Shown here piece by piece: positions 9,552 to 17,876 of a stretch of DNA of 64,000 nucleotides (positions within the stretch are counted from its first letter, which is position 1; the number at the start of each line of letters is the position of its first letter). The stretch is taken from the NCBI GenBank assembly GCA_030425425.1, contig JAUIAO010000019.1, positions 1 through 64,000 of the forward strand, written 5' to 3'. The notes beneath the pieces are model-generated. The model was not told the origin of the DNA, ran no database searches, and saw only the letters and a list, made by a program, of their open reading frames with translations. Source of the DNA: Bacteroidia bacterium (GTDB lineage: Bacteria; Bacteroidota; Bacteroidia; Cytophagales; Cyclobacteriaceae). The position numbers were made by a program, and so were the translations under genes.

Positions 9552-11279
9552 GTGAACTCAAAAGAATCCGAATATCGAGAACTGTTTCTGATGGAAGCCA
9601 GAGAAAATCTGGAGGAATTAGAGAGACAATTCATTAAACTGGAAGGCAATCAGAAGAATAAGTCTGCTGTGAAGGAGATTTTCAGGATCATGCATACCAT
9701 AAAAGGAAATGCCATGGGACTGGGACTCGATGCTGTTGCGGACCTTTCGCATGTGATGGAAGACGTAATGTCGGCAATCAAAGATGGAAAGGTCGAGCTG
9801 GATGATAAATTGTTCCAGTTGTTGTTCAGGGGGAATGATAAACTTACGAGCCTGATCAATGCCATTCAGACCGGCGAGAAGGTAAGCTTTTTGGGAATCA
9901 AAACGAGCCTTTCGTTGCATCTTAAAAAAGCACTGGAAAGTGCTGAAGAAGAAGCACCCACTAAAGAGGAAGAATCTCAATCAGAAGATAAAGATCAGGC
10001 CCAGGATCATGAAGAAGAGGTGGATGACAAGTCTAGTACTATTTCCTTTTCGGATGTCATTCAAATTCCCGTGAAGAAAATGGATGAGCTGATGAATGAA
10101 GTAGGACAATTGATCATAGAGCGTGATCGATTATTGGCTATGAGTATCACCAAGCCGCTTTTGCATTCAGATTTAGAAGCTTTAAAGAGGATCACTTCTG
10201 ATTTGCAATACAGCATCATGAATTCACGAATGGTCCAGGTCGGCTTTTTATTCAATAAATTCCACAGAGTATTACGCGACGCGGCGGCCATAGAAGGAAA
10301 AAAAGTACAATTAGAACTCAAAGGCACCGAGATCGAAATAGACCGTAATGTACTGAAGGTGATGAGCGATTCACTTGTACACCTGGTGAGAAATGCCGTC
10401 AGCCATGGTATAGAAGAAGATACAGATCGTGTAAAAGCTGGCAAAGACGCAGTTGGTAAAATTACCCTGAGTGCTACTTATGAGAGAGATCGCGTGATTA
10501 TAACTGTGGCGGATGATGGGGCCGGTATTTCAGCGAAGAAAATACGAAAAAGCATTGTGGATAAAGGACTCGTTACAGCGTCGATGAGTGAGGCCATGAA
10601 GGATGAGGAAGTGATTCAGTATATTTTTGAAGCCGGGTTCTCCAATGCCAAAACGGTCAATGAATTATCTGGTAGAGGTGTAGGAATGGATGTGGTGAAG
10701 AGGGCTGTAGAATCTGTAGGTGGACAGGTAAGAATTGATACCGAAGAGGGAAAAGGCACTAAGGTATCTTTGCACGTGCCAGTATCACTTGCCTTGAAAA
10801 GCACAATGCTATTTGAGGTGAATTCCGTTCAATATCTGATGGCATTATCTTACACAGAGTCTATTGTGACGCTCAGCAAGTCAGCGATACATAAGCTAGG
10901 TGGAGGACTGACTACCGAATATAGAGACGAACCGATCATGGTGGTTTTTCTGAAAGATATTCTGGATCTTCCTCACCTCAGGGCTATCAGTGAGAGAGGT
11001 GTGTTGCAGCGAAATTATGAACTTACAGAGGAAGATAAAGAGCTTGAAATGCTCGTAGTTCATTATGCAGGAAAAACCACAGGAGTGATAGTGGATAAAG
11101 TGATACAGCAAATGGAGATCATAGAAAAGCCGCTTGCAAAACCATACAATCAAATAAAATTATTGAGTGGAACAACCATTTTAGGAAATGGTAGCGTAAG
11201 CCCGGTAATAGATGTGGCAGTCGTGACTGACCTGGTCCATAAGAATGCATTATACTGGCAGCTGGAAGAAGACAAATGA
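9552..11279 (+). CDS. cheA: Chemotaxis histidine kinase CheA (no P2 domain)
   Basis: This 575-aa kinase has P1/Hpt (1-110, phospho-site H48 in HTIKGNAMGLG), then an acidic linker (about 133-165, mostly E/D/S/Q), P3 dimerisation (about 165-235), P4 ATPase (N box HLVRNAVSHGIE, G1 ADDGAGI, G2 GRGVGMDVVKRAVE) and P5 CheW-like (about 420-570). The P2 domain that docks CheY and CheB in many CheAs is not recognisable; only the acidic linker is there. The start is GTG at 9552, directly after the cheB stop. The end overlaps cheR by 4 bases (ATGA), implying translational coupling. Confidence 0.95.
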   Translation: MNSKESEYRELFLMEARENLEELERQFIKLEGNQKNKSAVKEIFRIMHTIKGNAMGLGLDAVADLSHVMEDVMSAIKDGKVELDDKLFQLLFRGNDKLTSLINAIQTGEKVSFLGIKTSLSLHLKKALESAEEEAPTKEEESQSEDKDQAQDHEEEVDDKSSTISFSDVIQIPVKKMDELMNEVGQLIIERDRLLAMSITKPLLHSDLEALKRITSDLQYSIMNSRMVQVGFLFNKFHRVLRDAAAIEGKKVQLELKGTEIEIDRNVLKVMSDSLVHLVRNAVSHGIEEDTDRVKAGKDAVGKITLSATYERDRVIITVADDGAGISAKKIRKSIVDKGLVTASMSEAMKDEEVIQYIFEAGFSNAKTVNELSGRGVGMDVVKRAVESVGGQVRIDTEEGKGTKVSLHVPVSLALKSTMLFEVNSVQYLMALSYTESIVTLSKSAIHKLGGGLTTEYRDEPIMVVFLKDILDLPHLRAISERGVLQRNYELTEEDKELEMLVVHYAGKTTGVIVDKVIQQMEIIEKPLAKPYNQIKLLSGTTILGNGSVSPVIDVAVVTDLVHKNALYWQLEEDK

Positions 11280-12127
11280 GCAAAAAACCGCAGCAAAATA
11301 ATGTTTTTCAAAAGCCATCAGAGCTGATTTCCAATGAGGAAATGGATGCTCTAATGGTAGCGATCAAAAATCGTTACGGGTTGGACTTTACTAATTATGA
11401 AAAGTCCTCACTCAAAAGAGGGATTAATCGACTTATGCTCAAGCATAATATGGAATCTTCAATAGATCTTTGGAGTAGAGTATTGCATGATTCAGGTTTT
11501 TTTCAGAAGGCTATCGATGACTTATTAGTAAACCTCACGGAGCTATTCAGAAATCCCGATGTTTGGATCAAACTGAGAGACGATCTTTTGGATCAATATC
11601 TTGGCAAAAGCCTCAATATATGGCATGCTGGTTGTTCCACGGGAGAAGAAGTCTATACGATGAATATTGTCCTTGAAGAAAAAAAGCTCTTCAATAAAGC
11701 ACGTTTGTATGCGTCAGATTTGAGCAATAAGGCACTGGAAAAAGCTAAAATTGGCGATTATCCTCTGGAGATCATCAAGCAATACCTAAATCCATTTCTA
11801 AAGTTCTTCCCACGAAAACAGCTTGAAGATTTTTTCGATTTTCATGATAAACACGCGGCTATCAAGCCACATTACAAAGAGAACGTGCGTTTTGAAAGAC
11901 ACAATCTGGTACACGATAAGCCACTCGGAAAATTCGACATAGTTTTCTGTAGAAATGTGATGATCTATTTCGATGAGGTTTTGAAAGAACGAGTACTAAA
12001 TTTGATCTATGAAAGTCTAAAACCAGGAGGATATTTAATAATCGGCTATTATGACATTATGCCTGAATTTGGTAAGCAAAAATTCAAAGTATATGATGTT
12101 AAAACCAGAATCTACACCAAAGCGTAA
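11276..12127 (+). CDS. cheR: Chemotaxis protein methyltransferase CheR
   Basis: This 283-aa SAM-dependent methyltransferase methylates receptor glutamates. An N-terminal helical domain (about 20-95, with SLKRGINRLML and LTELFRNPDVW) is followed by a Rossmann domain containing the SAM loop (WHAGCSTGEEVY), ASDLSNKALEKA and DIVFCRNVMIYFD. There is no C-terminal tethering or TPR extension. Its ATG overlaps the cheA stop. Confidence 0.95.
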   Translation: MSKKPQQNNVFQKPSELISNEEMDALMVAIKNRYGLDFTNYEKSSLKRGINRLMLKHNMESSIDLWSRVLHDSGFFQKAIDDLLVNLTELFRNPDVWIKLRDDLLDQYLGKSLNIWHAGCSTGEEVYTMNIVLEEKKLFNKARLYASDLSNKALEKAKIGDYPLEIIKQYLNPFLKFFPRKQLEDFFDFHDKHAAIKPHYKENVRFERHNLVHDKPLGKFDIVFCRNVMIYFDEVLKERVLNLIYESLKPGGYLIIGYYDIMPEFGKQKFKVYDVKTRIYTKA

Positions 12128-12139
12128 ATCAACAATCAT

Positions 12140-12505
12140 ATGAGCCAAAAAATATTAGTTGTAGATGATTCGGGATATTCGAGAATGTTGGTGAAAAATG
12201 TTCTTAAAAAAGCCGGTCATGAAGTAATTGGAGAAGCCAAAGATGGTGCTGAGGCATTGGATAAAATTGAATCGTTAAAACCAGAAATAATCACCTTGGA
12301 TAATATTTTGCCAGATATGACTGGCATAGATATTTTAAGAGTAATGAAAGAGAATGATTTGAAGGCAAAAGTCATTATGATCAGTGCTGTAGGACAGCTC
12401 TCTGCTATAGAAGATGCTACAGAGTTGGGGGTGTTTCAATATATAATTAAACCATTTGATGAAGAGGATTTATTAGAGGCTTTGAAACAATTAGAAAATG
12501 GATAA
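12140..12505 (+). CDS. CheY-type single-domain response regulator (1 of 3)
   Basis: This 121-aa stand-alone receiver has all key residues: D9/D10, phospho-acceptor D54 (TLDNILPDMTG), S82, Y101 and K104 (IIKPF). It starts 12 bases after cheR, so it is the natural output regulator of the adjacent CheA. No flagellar genes are present in the window. In this type of bacterium the target may be gliding or another motility machine (inference). It is very similar to the CheY at 13246. Confidence 0.92.
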   Translation: MSQKILVVDDSGYSRMLVKNVLKKAGHEVIGEAKDGAEALDKIESLKPEIITLDNILPDMTGIDILRVMKENDLKAKVIMISAVGQLSAIEDATELGVFQYIIKPFDEEDLLEALKQLENG

Positions 12506-12612
12506 CCTCGCGTTTTTCTCGGGTTAACGACAAATATCATGGCTTAAACGAATATACTTCCTGAACTCATCTTTTTTTATAAACTTGCACGCTAACCATT
12601 AACCAATTCAAC

Positions 12613-13218
12613 ATGTTTGCAAAACTTAACGATAATGAGCTAGAGATAGCTTCTAAGCTCGTATTTGATGGTTTATCCATGGCAAAAAAATCCATGGAAC
12701 AAATATTACAGAGTCCAATTTCTATTGAAAAAGTAGATTACAGCGATACTGTAAAGTCCGTATTGCCCAGATACTTACAGGCCGAGGCACAGACTGTACA
12801 CGTCATCAAAACTCAGCTTATTGGAGAGTTAAAAGGTATCAGCTTTTTGGTATTCAGTGACCAGGAAGTGAAGAAAGTTTATGAGGCATGCCTGCCAGGA
12901 ACGATCATCAATAGCAGTAGTCCTGAAAGCAAAATGATGAAAATGGGATTTCTCACAGAAGTAGACAATATGATGGCTGCAGCTGTGATTACCGAGTTTT
13001 CAAATTTCCTTGGTGTAGAAATGTACGGAAATGTGCCTTCATTACATGTGATGAAAGGTGAAGAAGTAAATGATTTTCTGGAAAAAGAATCAGGAGATTT
13101 TACATCAGTAATACATTTCAAGGCGATATTTCATGGAAAAGAGCTGGATATATCTCCAGATTTCATTTGGGTTTTTCAAGAAGAATTTGTGAACAAAATA
13201 AAGGCTATAGTCGGTTAA
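12613..13218 (+). CDS. CheC-like chemotaxis phosphatase (first copy)
   Basis: This 201-aa protein carries one complete CheC/CheX/FliY phosphatase signature: ExxN in FLTEVDN, followed after exactly 22 residues by P (GNVP). In this family the Glu and Asn dephosphorylate CheY-P. A symmetrical second active site, as in classical CheC, is not evident. No cheD, the usual CheC partner, is in the window. The gene is flanked by two cheY genes, with 107 bases before it and 27 bases after. It is a clear paralogue of the protein encoded at 17877-18506 on the other strand. Confidence 0.8.
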   Translation: MFAKLNDNELEIASKLVFDGLSMAKKSMEQILQSPISIEKVDYSDTVKSVLPRYLQAEAQTVHVIKTQLIGELKGISFLVFSDQEVKKVYEACLPGTIINSSSPESKMMKMGFLTEVDNMMAAAVITEFSNFLGVEMYGNVPSLHVMKGEEVNDFLEKESGDFTSVIHFKAIFHGKELDISPDFIWVFQEEFVNKIKAIVG

Positions 13219-13245
13219 TATAGCGATCAGTTAACTAAACAAGAA

Positions 13246-13608
13246 ATGGCAAAAACGATTTTAATTGTAGATGACTCGATATACATGAGGTCATTGATAA
13301 GAACGGCTTTAGAGGAGGCAGATTTTGAGATAGTTGGAGAGGCTAAAGACGGAGAGACAGCCATAGATTTGGCATTGGAGACTCAGCCGGATTTGATCAC
13401 TCTAGACAATATACTTCCAGATATGATGGGGTTTGAGATCCTCAAAGTATTGCGTGAGCAAGGTCTGGAATCTAAAATAGTGATGATCAGTGCAGTTGGT
13501 CAGCAGACAGTTGTAAATAAAGGAAAAGAATTAGGAGCAATCGATTATATTGTGAAGCCTTTCACTTCAGAGGGTTTAGTGGATGTAGTCAATAAAGCAC
13601 TATCCTAA
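13246..13608 (+). CDS. CheY-type single-domain response regulator (2 of 3)
   Basis: This 120-aa stand-alone receiver has D9/D10, phospho-acceptor D54 (TLDNILPDMMG), an ISA motif carrying the conserved Ser, DYIVKPF with the conserved Lys, and no output domain. It resembles the regulator at 12140 closely, sharing EAKDG, LDNILPDM and MISAVGQ, so the two probably arose by duplication. It lies between a CheC-like phosphatase and the membrane kinase, which makes it a candidate substrate of both. Confidence 0.92.
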   Translation: MAKTILIVDDSIYMRSLIRTALEEADFEIVGEAKDGETAIDLALETQPDLITLDNILPDMMGFEILKVLREQGLESKIVMISAVGQQTVVNKGKELGAIDYIVKPFTSEGLVDVVNKALS

Positions 13609-13644
13609 CATTTTGTACCCGACCAGCGCCTAAGGGAGAATAAA

Positions 13645-16272
13645 ATGAAAGTACTATACGACCTACCTATACGTATCAAATTTGCAGTGGTGCTTGTCCC
13701 ATTGATTGTAATCATTATTGCCTTTGATTACTTGCAGATCAAGCACAATTATCTCGATTATTCTGATGCAGAGCGTTTGAATGAAGCGCTTTTACTAGGA
13801 ATAGAGATCAATCATGTGGTGCACCAACTTCAGAAAGAAAGAAGTATCTCTATGGGGTTTTACTCCACAGACGGATATGATTTTGAGGAAGAGCTGAAAA
13901 TACAGGTTTCCCACACGGACAGTACCATCGATGAGTTTTATAATGAGCTAAGCAGAGGTGATGTGGATGGAGCACTGGCCAGACATATGGATGACATTGC
14001 CTTGCTTCGTACCAAGTTTGGTTCATTAAATGATATTCGCGAAAAAGTGGTTGGGCATCAGCTCGATGTAAACCAGATTCTGCAATACTATTCAGATATC
14101 AATGATGAGTCATTGAATATGGTCGATCAGCTGATCAACGAGACCAGAGACAAAGAAATCGCACAGCAGGTTCATGCCTTAATTTATTTTTTGAAAGCCA
14201 AAGAACGAGCCAGTATAGAACGAGCTATCGGCACAAAAGCTTTTTCTACCAAGCAAATGGATGACGAGCTTTATAGTCAATTTGCTGCTCTTGTAGCCGA
14301 ACAAAATTCTTACCTGGATGCTTTTCGAGTCATCGCTGATGAATCTTCTCACCAGGCTTTCGAGCGATTAGTGACTGGGCATGATGTCAATGAAGTGGAC
14401 CGACTGAGAGACCTGATTCACCTCAGAGAGAGTTTCGGTGCTGATGCCAGTTATTGGTATGATGTAGCTACCAGTAAAATCAACGCCTACAAGAAGGTTG
14501 AAAATAACATTTCACAAAGGCTATTGACAAGAACGGATTATTTGGCTAGAACAGCTTTTAGGAAATTCTGGACTTTCATTGTACTAGACATACTCATTGG
14601 AGTAATTGCATTTTACCTGATGTCTATCATTGTGACTAATCTTCTGACCAATGTTGGTATCCTGGAACGGTTTACCAAGCGGATTTCAAAAGGTGACTTA
14701 TCGAAGAAGGTGAGTATTGCTACTAAAGATGAAATTGGCCAGTATGCGAAAACCTTTAATGTAATGGTGGATGAGATCAATAAGTCTCATAACATTCTGA
14801 AAAAGGAACGGGACAAGGCCAAATTCCTCTACAACAATATTTATCGCGTTTCATTAGTGGTTTTCAAAAATATCCATCAGGGTATTTTTCTGCTCGATAG
14901 AAAATACAAGATGAGTAAACTTTACTCCTCTGCAATGGAGGAGATCTTTGGCTCAGAGAAAATTGCAGGAGAAAATTTTGCCAATTTCATGAGGCCACTG
15001 ATCATTCCAAGAGATTTGGAAGCACTGGAAATGTTCATGAAGCACTTGTTTAATGAAGATATGGATGAGGATGTAGTCAACCAGCTCAATCCTATCGAAC
15101 AAGTTAAAATATACAGTGAAAAGGATGGTGTGGTAACCACTAAGTTTATTCGAGTGAATTTTACTCGTATTTGGCGGAAAAATCGAATAGTTAATGTGAT
15201 GGTTACCGTTTCTGATGAGACAGAATCTATATTGTTACAAAAACACCTTGAAGAATCTGAAAAGAGGAAAAAACAAGAAACTGAACAAGTTCTCAGTATC
15301 CTCAAAATCGATCCAAGTCTCATTAGAGGGTTCCTGTACAATGCAAAACGAACCTTGCGAAGTATTTCTGAGCGCTATGAAACTGACAAGGAATCTAACC
15401 TTCAGGAGCTGTTGAATTTTACGTTTGAGACTGTACATAGTCTTAAATCCAACGCGGTTGTTATCGGTTTAGACATTATGTCTGAGAAATTTCATGAAAT
15501 CGAGAATGTGATTTCTGATTTACAAAATAGAGACATTACCGGAAAGGACTTTTTGACTGTATTGTATGAAATAGACGATGCAGATAAGATTATAGATGAT
15601 ATGAGCTCAATGCTCAAGAAAGTGGCAGATATATACAGGAAGTATCCTTCAGGAGGGCATGTAGTTTCTAATATTATGCTCATTGATACACTGGAAAGAG
15701 CTGTAAAGACTTTGTCTGAAAAAATGGAAAAACCTGTGGATTTCTTCTTTAAGAATGAAGCCAATCTGGTGATTCCTAATGAGCATATAGAGACCTTTAA
15801 AGATGTAATGATCCAGTTGATCAGGAATACCATGCATCACGGCATAGAATCTAAAGATATTCGTGTATTGGGTGGTAAGCTGATACGCGGTAGTGTCGTT
15901 GTTGAGCTCGATAGTCCGTCCGAAGAACTGATCAAGATCACCTATAAGGATGATGGTAGAGGATTAGATTTGACGGAGATAAAAGGTAAAGCAGTGGAGC
16001 ACGGTTATGTTACGCAGTACGAAGCTGATCAATTACCTGATGAGGAGGCGGCAAAGCTGATTTTCAAAAATGGGTTTACAACATCGGATACAGTCAATGA
16101 GCATGCCGGGAGAGGGCAAGGGATGTCTGCTGTGAAAAACCTGATAGAAGGGATGGGAGCATATTTCGAGATGCAATTTGAACAAGGAAAGTATTTTAAA
16201 TTGACCATTGATTTGCCATATAGTGGTGAGCAGAATCTGGAAAGTGATGAGCATGAGGTTATTGATAGTTGA
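13645..16272 (+). CDS. Membrane NIT-HAMP-Hpt-ATPase kinase, CheA-like without a CheW domain
   Basis: This is an 875-aa protein. TM1 is at about residues 13-30. A helical extracytoplasmic domain (about 40-305) resembles the NIT nitrate/nitrite-sensing domain (HQLQKERSISMGFYS). TM2 is at 312-335, followed by HAMP (335-390) and a PAS-like region (about 395-530). Then comes an Hpt-like helical bundle with H598 in VHSLKSNAVVIG, and a CheA-type ATPase (N box LIRNTMHHGIES, DDGRGLD, GRGQGMSAVKNLIEG). There is no H-box dimerisation domain of the HisKA type and no P5 CheW-like domain, so it should not dock into MCP arrays. I infer a membrane sensor kinase that trans-phosphorylates its Hpt and then one of the neighbouring CheYs. 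It overlaps the next gene by 26 bases. Confidence 0.82.
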   Translation: MKVLYDLPIRIKFAVVLVPLIVIIIAFDYLQIKHNYLDYSDAERLNEALLLGIEINHVVHQLQKERSISMGFYSTDGYDFEEELKIQVSHTDSTIDEFYNELSRGDVDGALARHMDDIALLRTKFGSLNDIREKVVGHQLDVNQILQYYSDINDESLNMVDQLINETRDKEIAQQVHALIYFLKAKERASIERAIGTKAFSTKQMDDELYSQFAALVAEQNSYLDAFRVIADESSHQAFERLVTGHDVNEVDRLRDLIHLRESFGADASYWYDVATSKINAYKKVENNISQRLLTRTDYLARTAFRKFWTFIVLDILIGVIAFYLMSIIVTNLLTNVGILERFTKRISKGDLSKKVSIATKDEIGQYAKTFNVMVDEINKSHNILKKERDKAKFLYNNIYRVSLVVFKNIHQGIFLLDRKYKMSKLYSSAMEEIFGSEKIAGENFANFMRPLIIPRDLEALEMFMKHLFNEDMDEDVVNQLNPIEQVKIYSEKDGVVTTKFIRVNFTRIWRKNRIVNVMVTVSDETESILLQKHLEESEKRKKQETEQVLSILKIDPSLIRGFLYNAKRTLRSISERYETDKESNLQELLNFTFETVHSLKSNAVVIGLDIMSEKFHEIENVISDLQNRDITGKDFLTVLYEIDDADKIIDDMSSMLKKVADIYRKYPSGGHVVSNIMLIDTLERAVKTLSEKMEKPVDFFFKNEANLVIPNEHIETFKDVMIQLIRNTMHHGIESKDIRVLGGKLIRGSVVVELDSPSEELIKITYKDDGRGLDLTEIKGKAVEHGYVTQYEADQLPDEEAAKLIFKNGFTTSDTVNEHAGRGQGMSAVKNLIEGMGAYFEMQFEQGKYFKLTIDLPYSGEQNLESDEHEVIDS

Positions 16273-16624
16273 CGATTCCTCCATCATGAGGCGAATCATA
16301 GAGAAACATCTCAATGAGTATGAAATTGAAATCATTGGTATGGCTGCTGATGGAAATGAGGCTGTAGATCTTGTGAAGAAGAAAAAGCCAGATGTTATCA
16401 CTCTCGATATTACCATGCCAGGAATGGATGGGCTTGCCTGTCTCGATGAAATCATGAAAATTCATCCAAAAGCCAAGGTAATGATCATCACTGCATTGGC
16501 AGATAAGCTTACCGGACTGAGAGCGCTTGACAAAGGTGCACGAGGATTTCTTTATAAACCTGTGAATGCAGGCGACCTGGCTAAGGCATTTGACCGATTA
16601 TTGAAAAGAAATGAAAACAAGTAA
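16247..16624 (+). CDS. CheY-type single-domain response regulator (3 of 3)
   Basis: This receiver of about 125 aa has D9/D10, D54 (TLDITMPGMDG), a Thr in IITAL and the KP motif in LYKPV. The start was chosen at ATG 16247 (MSMRLLIVDDSS); a second ATG at 16253 is equally possible. A TTG at 16208 would add 13 non-conserved residues deep inside the kinase gene and is unlikely. It overlaps the kinase gene by 26 bases and the next gene by 14, a strong sign that kinase, CheY and CheX work together. It is more divergent than the other two CheYs. Confidence 0.9.
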   Translation: MSMRLLIVDDSSIMRRIIEKHLNEYEIEIIGMAADGNEAVDLVKKKKPDVITLDITMPGMDGLACLDEIMKIHPKAKVMIITALADKLTGLRALDKGARGFLYKPVNAGDLAKAFDRLLKRNENK

Positions 16625-17078
16625 AGCAGACTTTGACGCTACGTGTAATCTGTTTATCAATTCGGTAAACAACTATTTCAGGCACCTAACTGAGATAGAT
16701 TCTAAGCTAAACGTGCCCTATTTGAAGGAGTCAGAGGGGCTTGTGTTGAAAGATTATACAGGAATGATCGGTATTTCAGGGAATAGAAAAGGGTTTGTCT
16801 ATATTTCTGCTAATCGAGATATGTATGAGGATCTGATCAAGATTTTTATTGGAATCGAAGATCCTTCTGATGAAGATATATTAGATATGGCGGGAGAGAT
16901 TAGTAATGTGGTGGCGGGTAATGTGCGCGCTAACTTGGGAGCTAATTTTATGATATCTGTGCCAGTCGTTTTTCAGGGGATGCCCAATCAACTGAAAATT
17001 CCAGATGATGTCTCTATCTATGTGATTCCGATTATTTGGAATAGTCACGAGGCTTATGTAGTGATTGGTTTACAGTAA
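16611..17078 (+). CDS. cheX: CheX-like CheY-P phosphatase
   Basis: This 155-aa protein of the CheX/CheC fold has the active-site pattern ExxN (GEISNVVAGNVRANLG), followed by ISVPVVF with the conserved Pro. Its length fits CheX, which acts as a dimeric CheY-P phosphatase. It begins inside the end of the CheY gene at 16247 (14-base overlap), making that CheY its likely substrate. A SpoIIE phosphatase gene follows after 9 bases. Confidence 0.85.
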   Translation: MKTSKADFDATCNLFINSVNNYFRHLTEIDSKLNVPYLKESEGLVLKDYTGMIGISGNRKGFVYISANRDMYEDLIKIFIGIEDPSDEDILDMAGEISNVVAGNVRANLGANFMISVPVVFQGMPNQLKIPDDVSIYVIPIIWNSHEAYVVIGLQ

Positions 17079-17087
17079 ATCTCTTCA

Positions 17088-17876
17088 GTGGTCAATCAAG
17101 AACATTCATATTATAACCTTGGCATTTCATCCGATCAGGATGAAACTATGCGCAATTACTTTTCGCGTTTTCCTGAGGAGCTCATCGCAAGTGTGATGGA
17201 TGCTTTTGTGATTAATAAACCTAAAACTGGTAAGTCTGGTGGTGATGGTTTCTGGGTGCATCAAAAAGGCGATGAGCTTTATTTGGTCTTGTATGATTGT
17301 ATGGGGCATGGTCATTTAGCTAGCATGATGACGCGAATCTATGCACAGTCAGTAGAAAAAGTAATTCTGGAAGATAAAGTTGAGGATCCAGGTACTATAC
17401 TTCGTTATTTGCATTATAGGATTCTTACACAATTCAAAGGCAAAACCAAGGTCAAAATCGGGCCAAGCTCTGATGTGGGCGTATTGAAAATCAATACAGC
17501 CATGCGGAAGATAGAGTACTCCGGTGCTCGGTTGGAATTGATACATGTGCTTGGGAATGGGAAAACAGAAGTGATCAAGTCAGGCAGAATGCCTATTGGT
17601 GATTACCCAGATCAAGAGCATGATTATGGCACTACTTTGGTGGAACTGAGTAGCCAGCGTATTTCAAACTTTTATATTAATTCTGATGGTTTCAAAGATC
17701 AAGCGGGTGGTGAAAGTGGTAAAAAACTTGGTCGAAAAGGACTTGTAGAGATGTTGGAAAAACTACACGGCAAACCAATGCTGGATCAAAAAAATCAGAT
17801 CACGGAATTCATTAGTAATTGGAAAGGTGGCCATGGGCAAGTGGATGATATGCTCATGATAGGTTTTGCAATCTAA
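17088..17876 (+). CDS. SpoIIE/PP2C-type serine/threonine phosphatase
   Basis: This 262-aa protein consists almost wholly of a PP2C (SpoIIE/RsbU) domain, with metal-binding stretches GKSGGDGFW, VLYDCMGHGH, NSDGFKDQ and DDMLMIGF. No receiver or sensor domain is attached. The start is GTG at 17088, 9 bases after cheX. Stand-alone SpoIIE phosphatases usually act on an STAS anti-anti-sigma protein, but none is encoded nearby, so the substrate is unknown. It is the last gene of the rightward chemosensory unit and abuts the opposing CheC-like gene with no gap. Confidence 0.85.
   Translation: MVNQEHSYYNLGISSDQDETMRNYFSRFPEELIASVMDAFVINKPKTGKSGGDGFWVHQKGDELYLVLYDCMGHGHLASMMTRIYAQSVEKVILEDKVEDPGTILRYLHYRILTQFKGKTKVKIGPSSDVGVLKINTAMRKIEYSGARLELIHVLGNGKTEVIKSGRMPIGDYPDQEHDYGTTLVELSSQRISNFYINSDGFKDQAGGESGKKLGRKGLVEMLEKLHGKPMLDQKNQITEFISNWKGGHGQVDDMLMIGFAI

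Noticed and set aside
12500-12530. A terminator after the first CheY gene
   Set aside because: AACC(T) with GGGTT gives only a 4-5 bp stem and no T run after it, so it is too weak.
16208-16246. TTG at 16208 as start of the third CheY
   Set aside because: The added 13 residues are not receiver-like; the domain begins at MRLLIVDDSS, so ATG 16247 or 16253 is the start.
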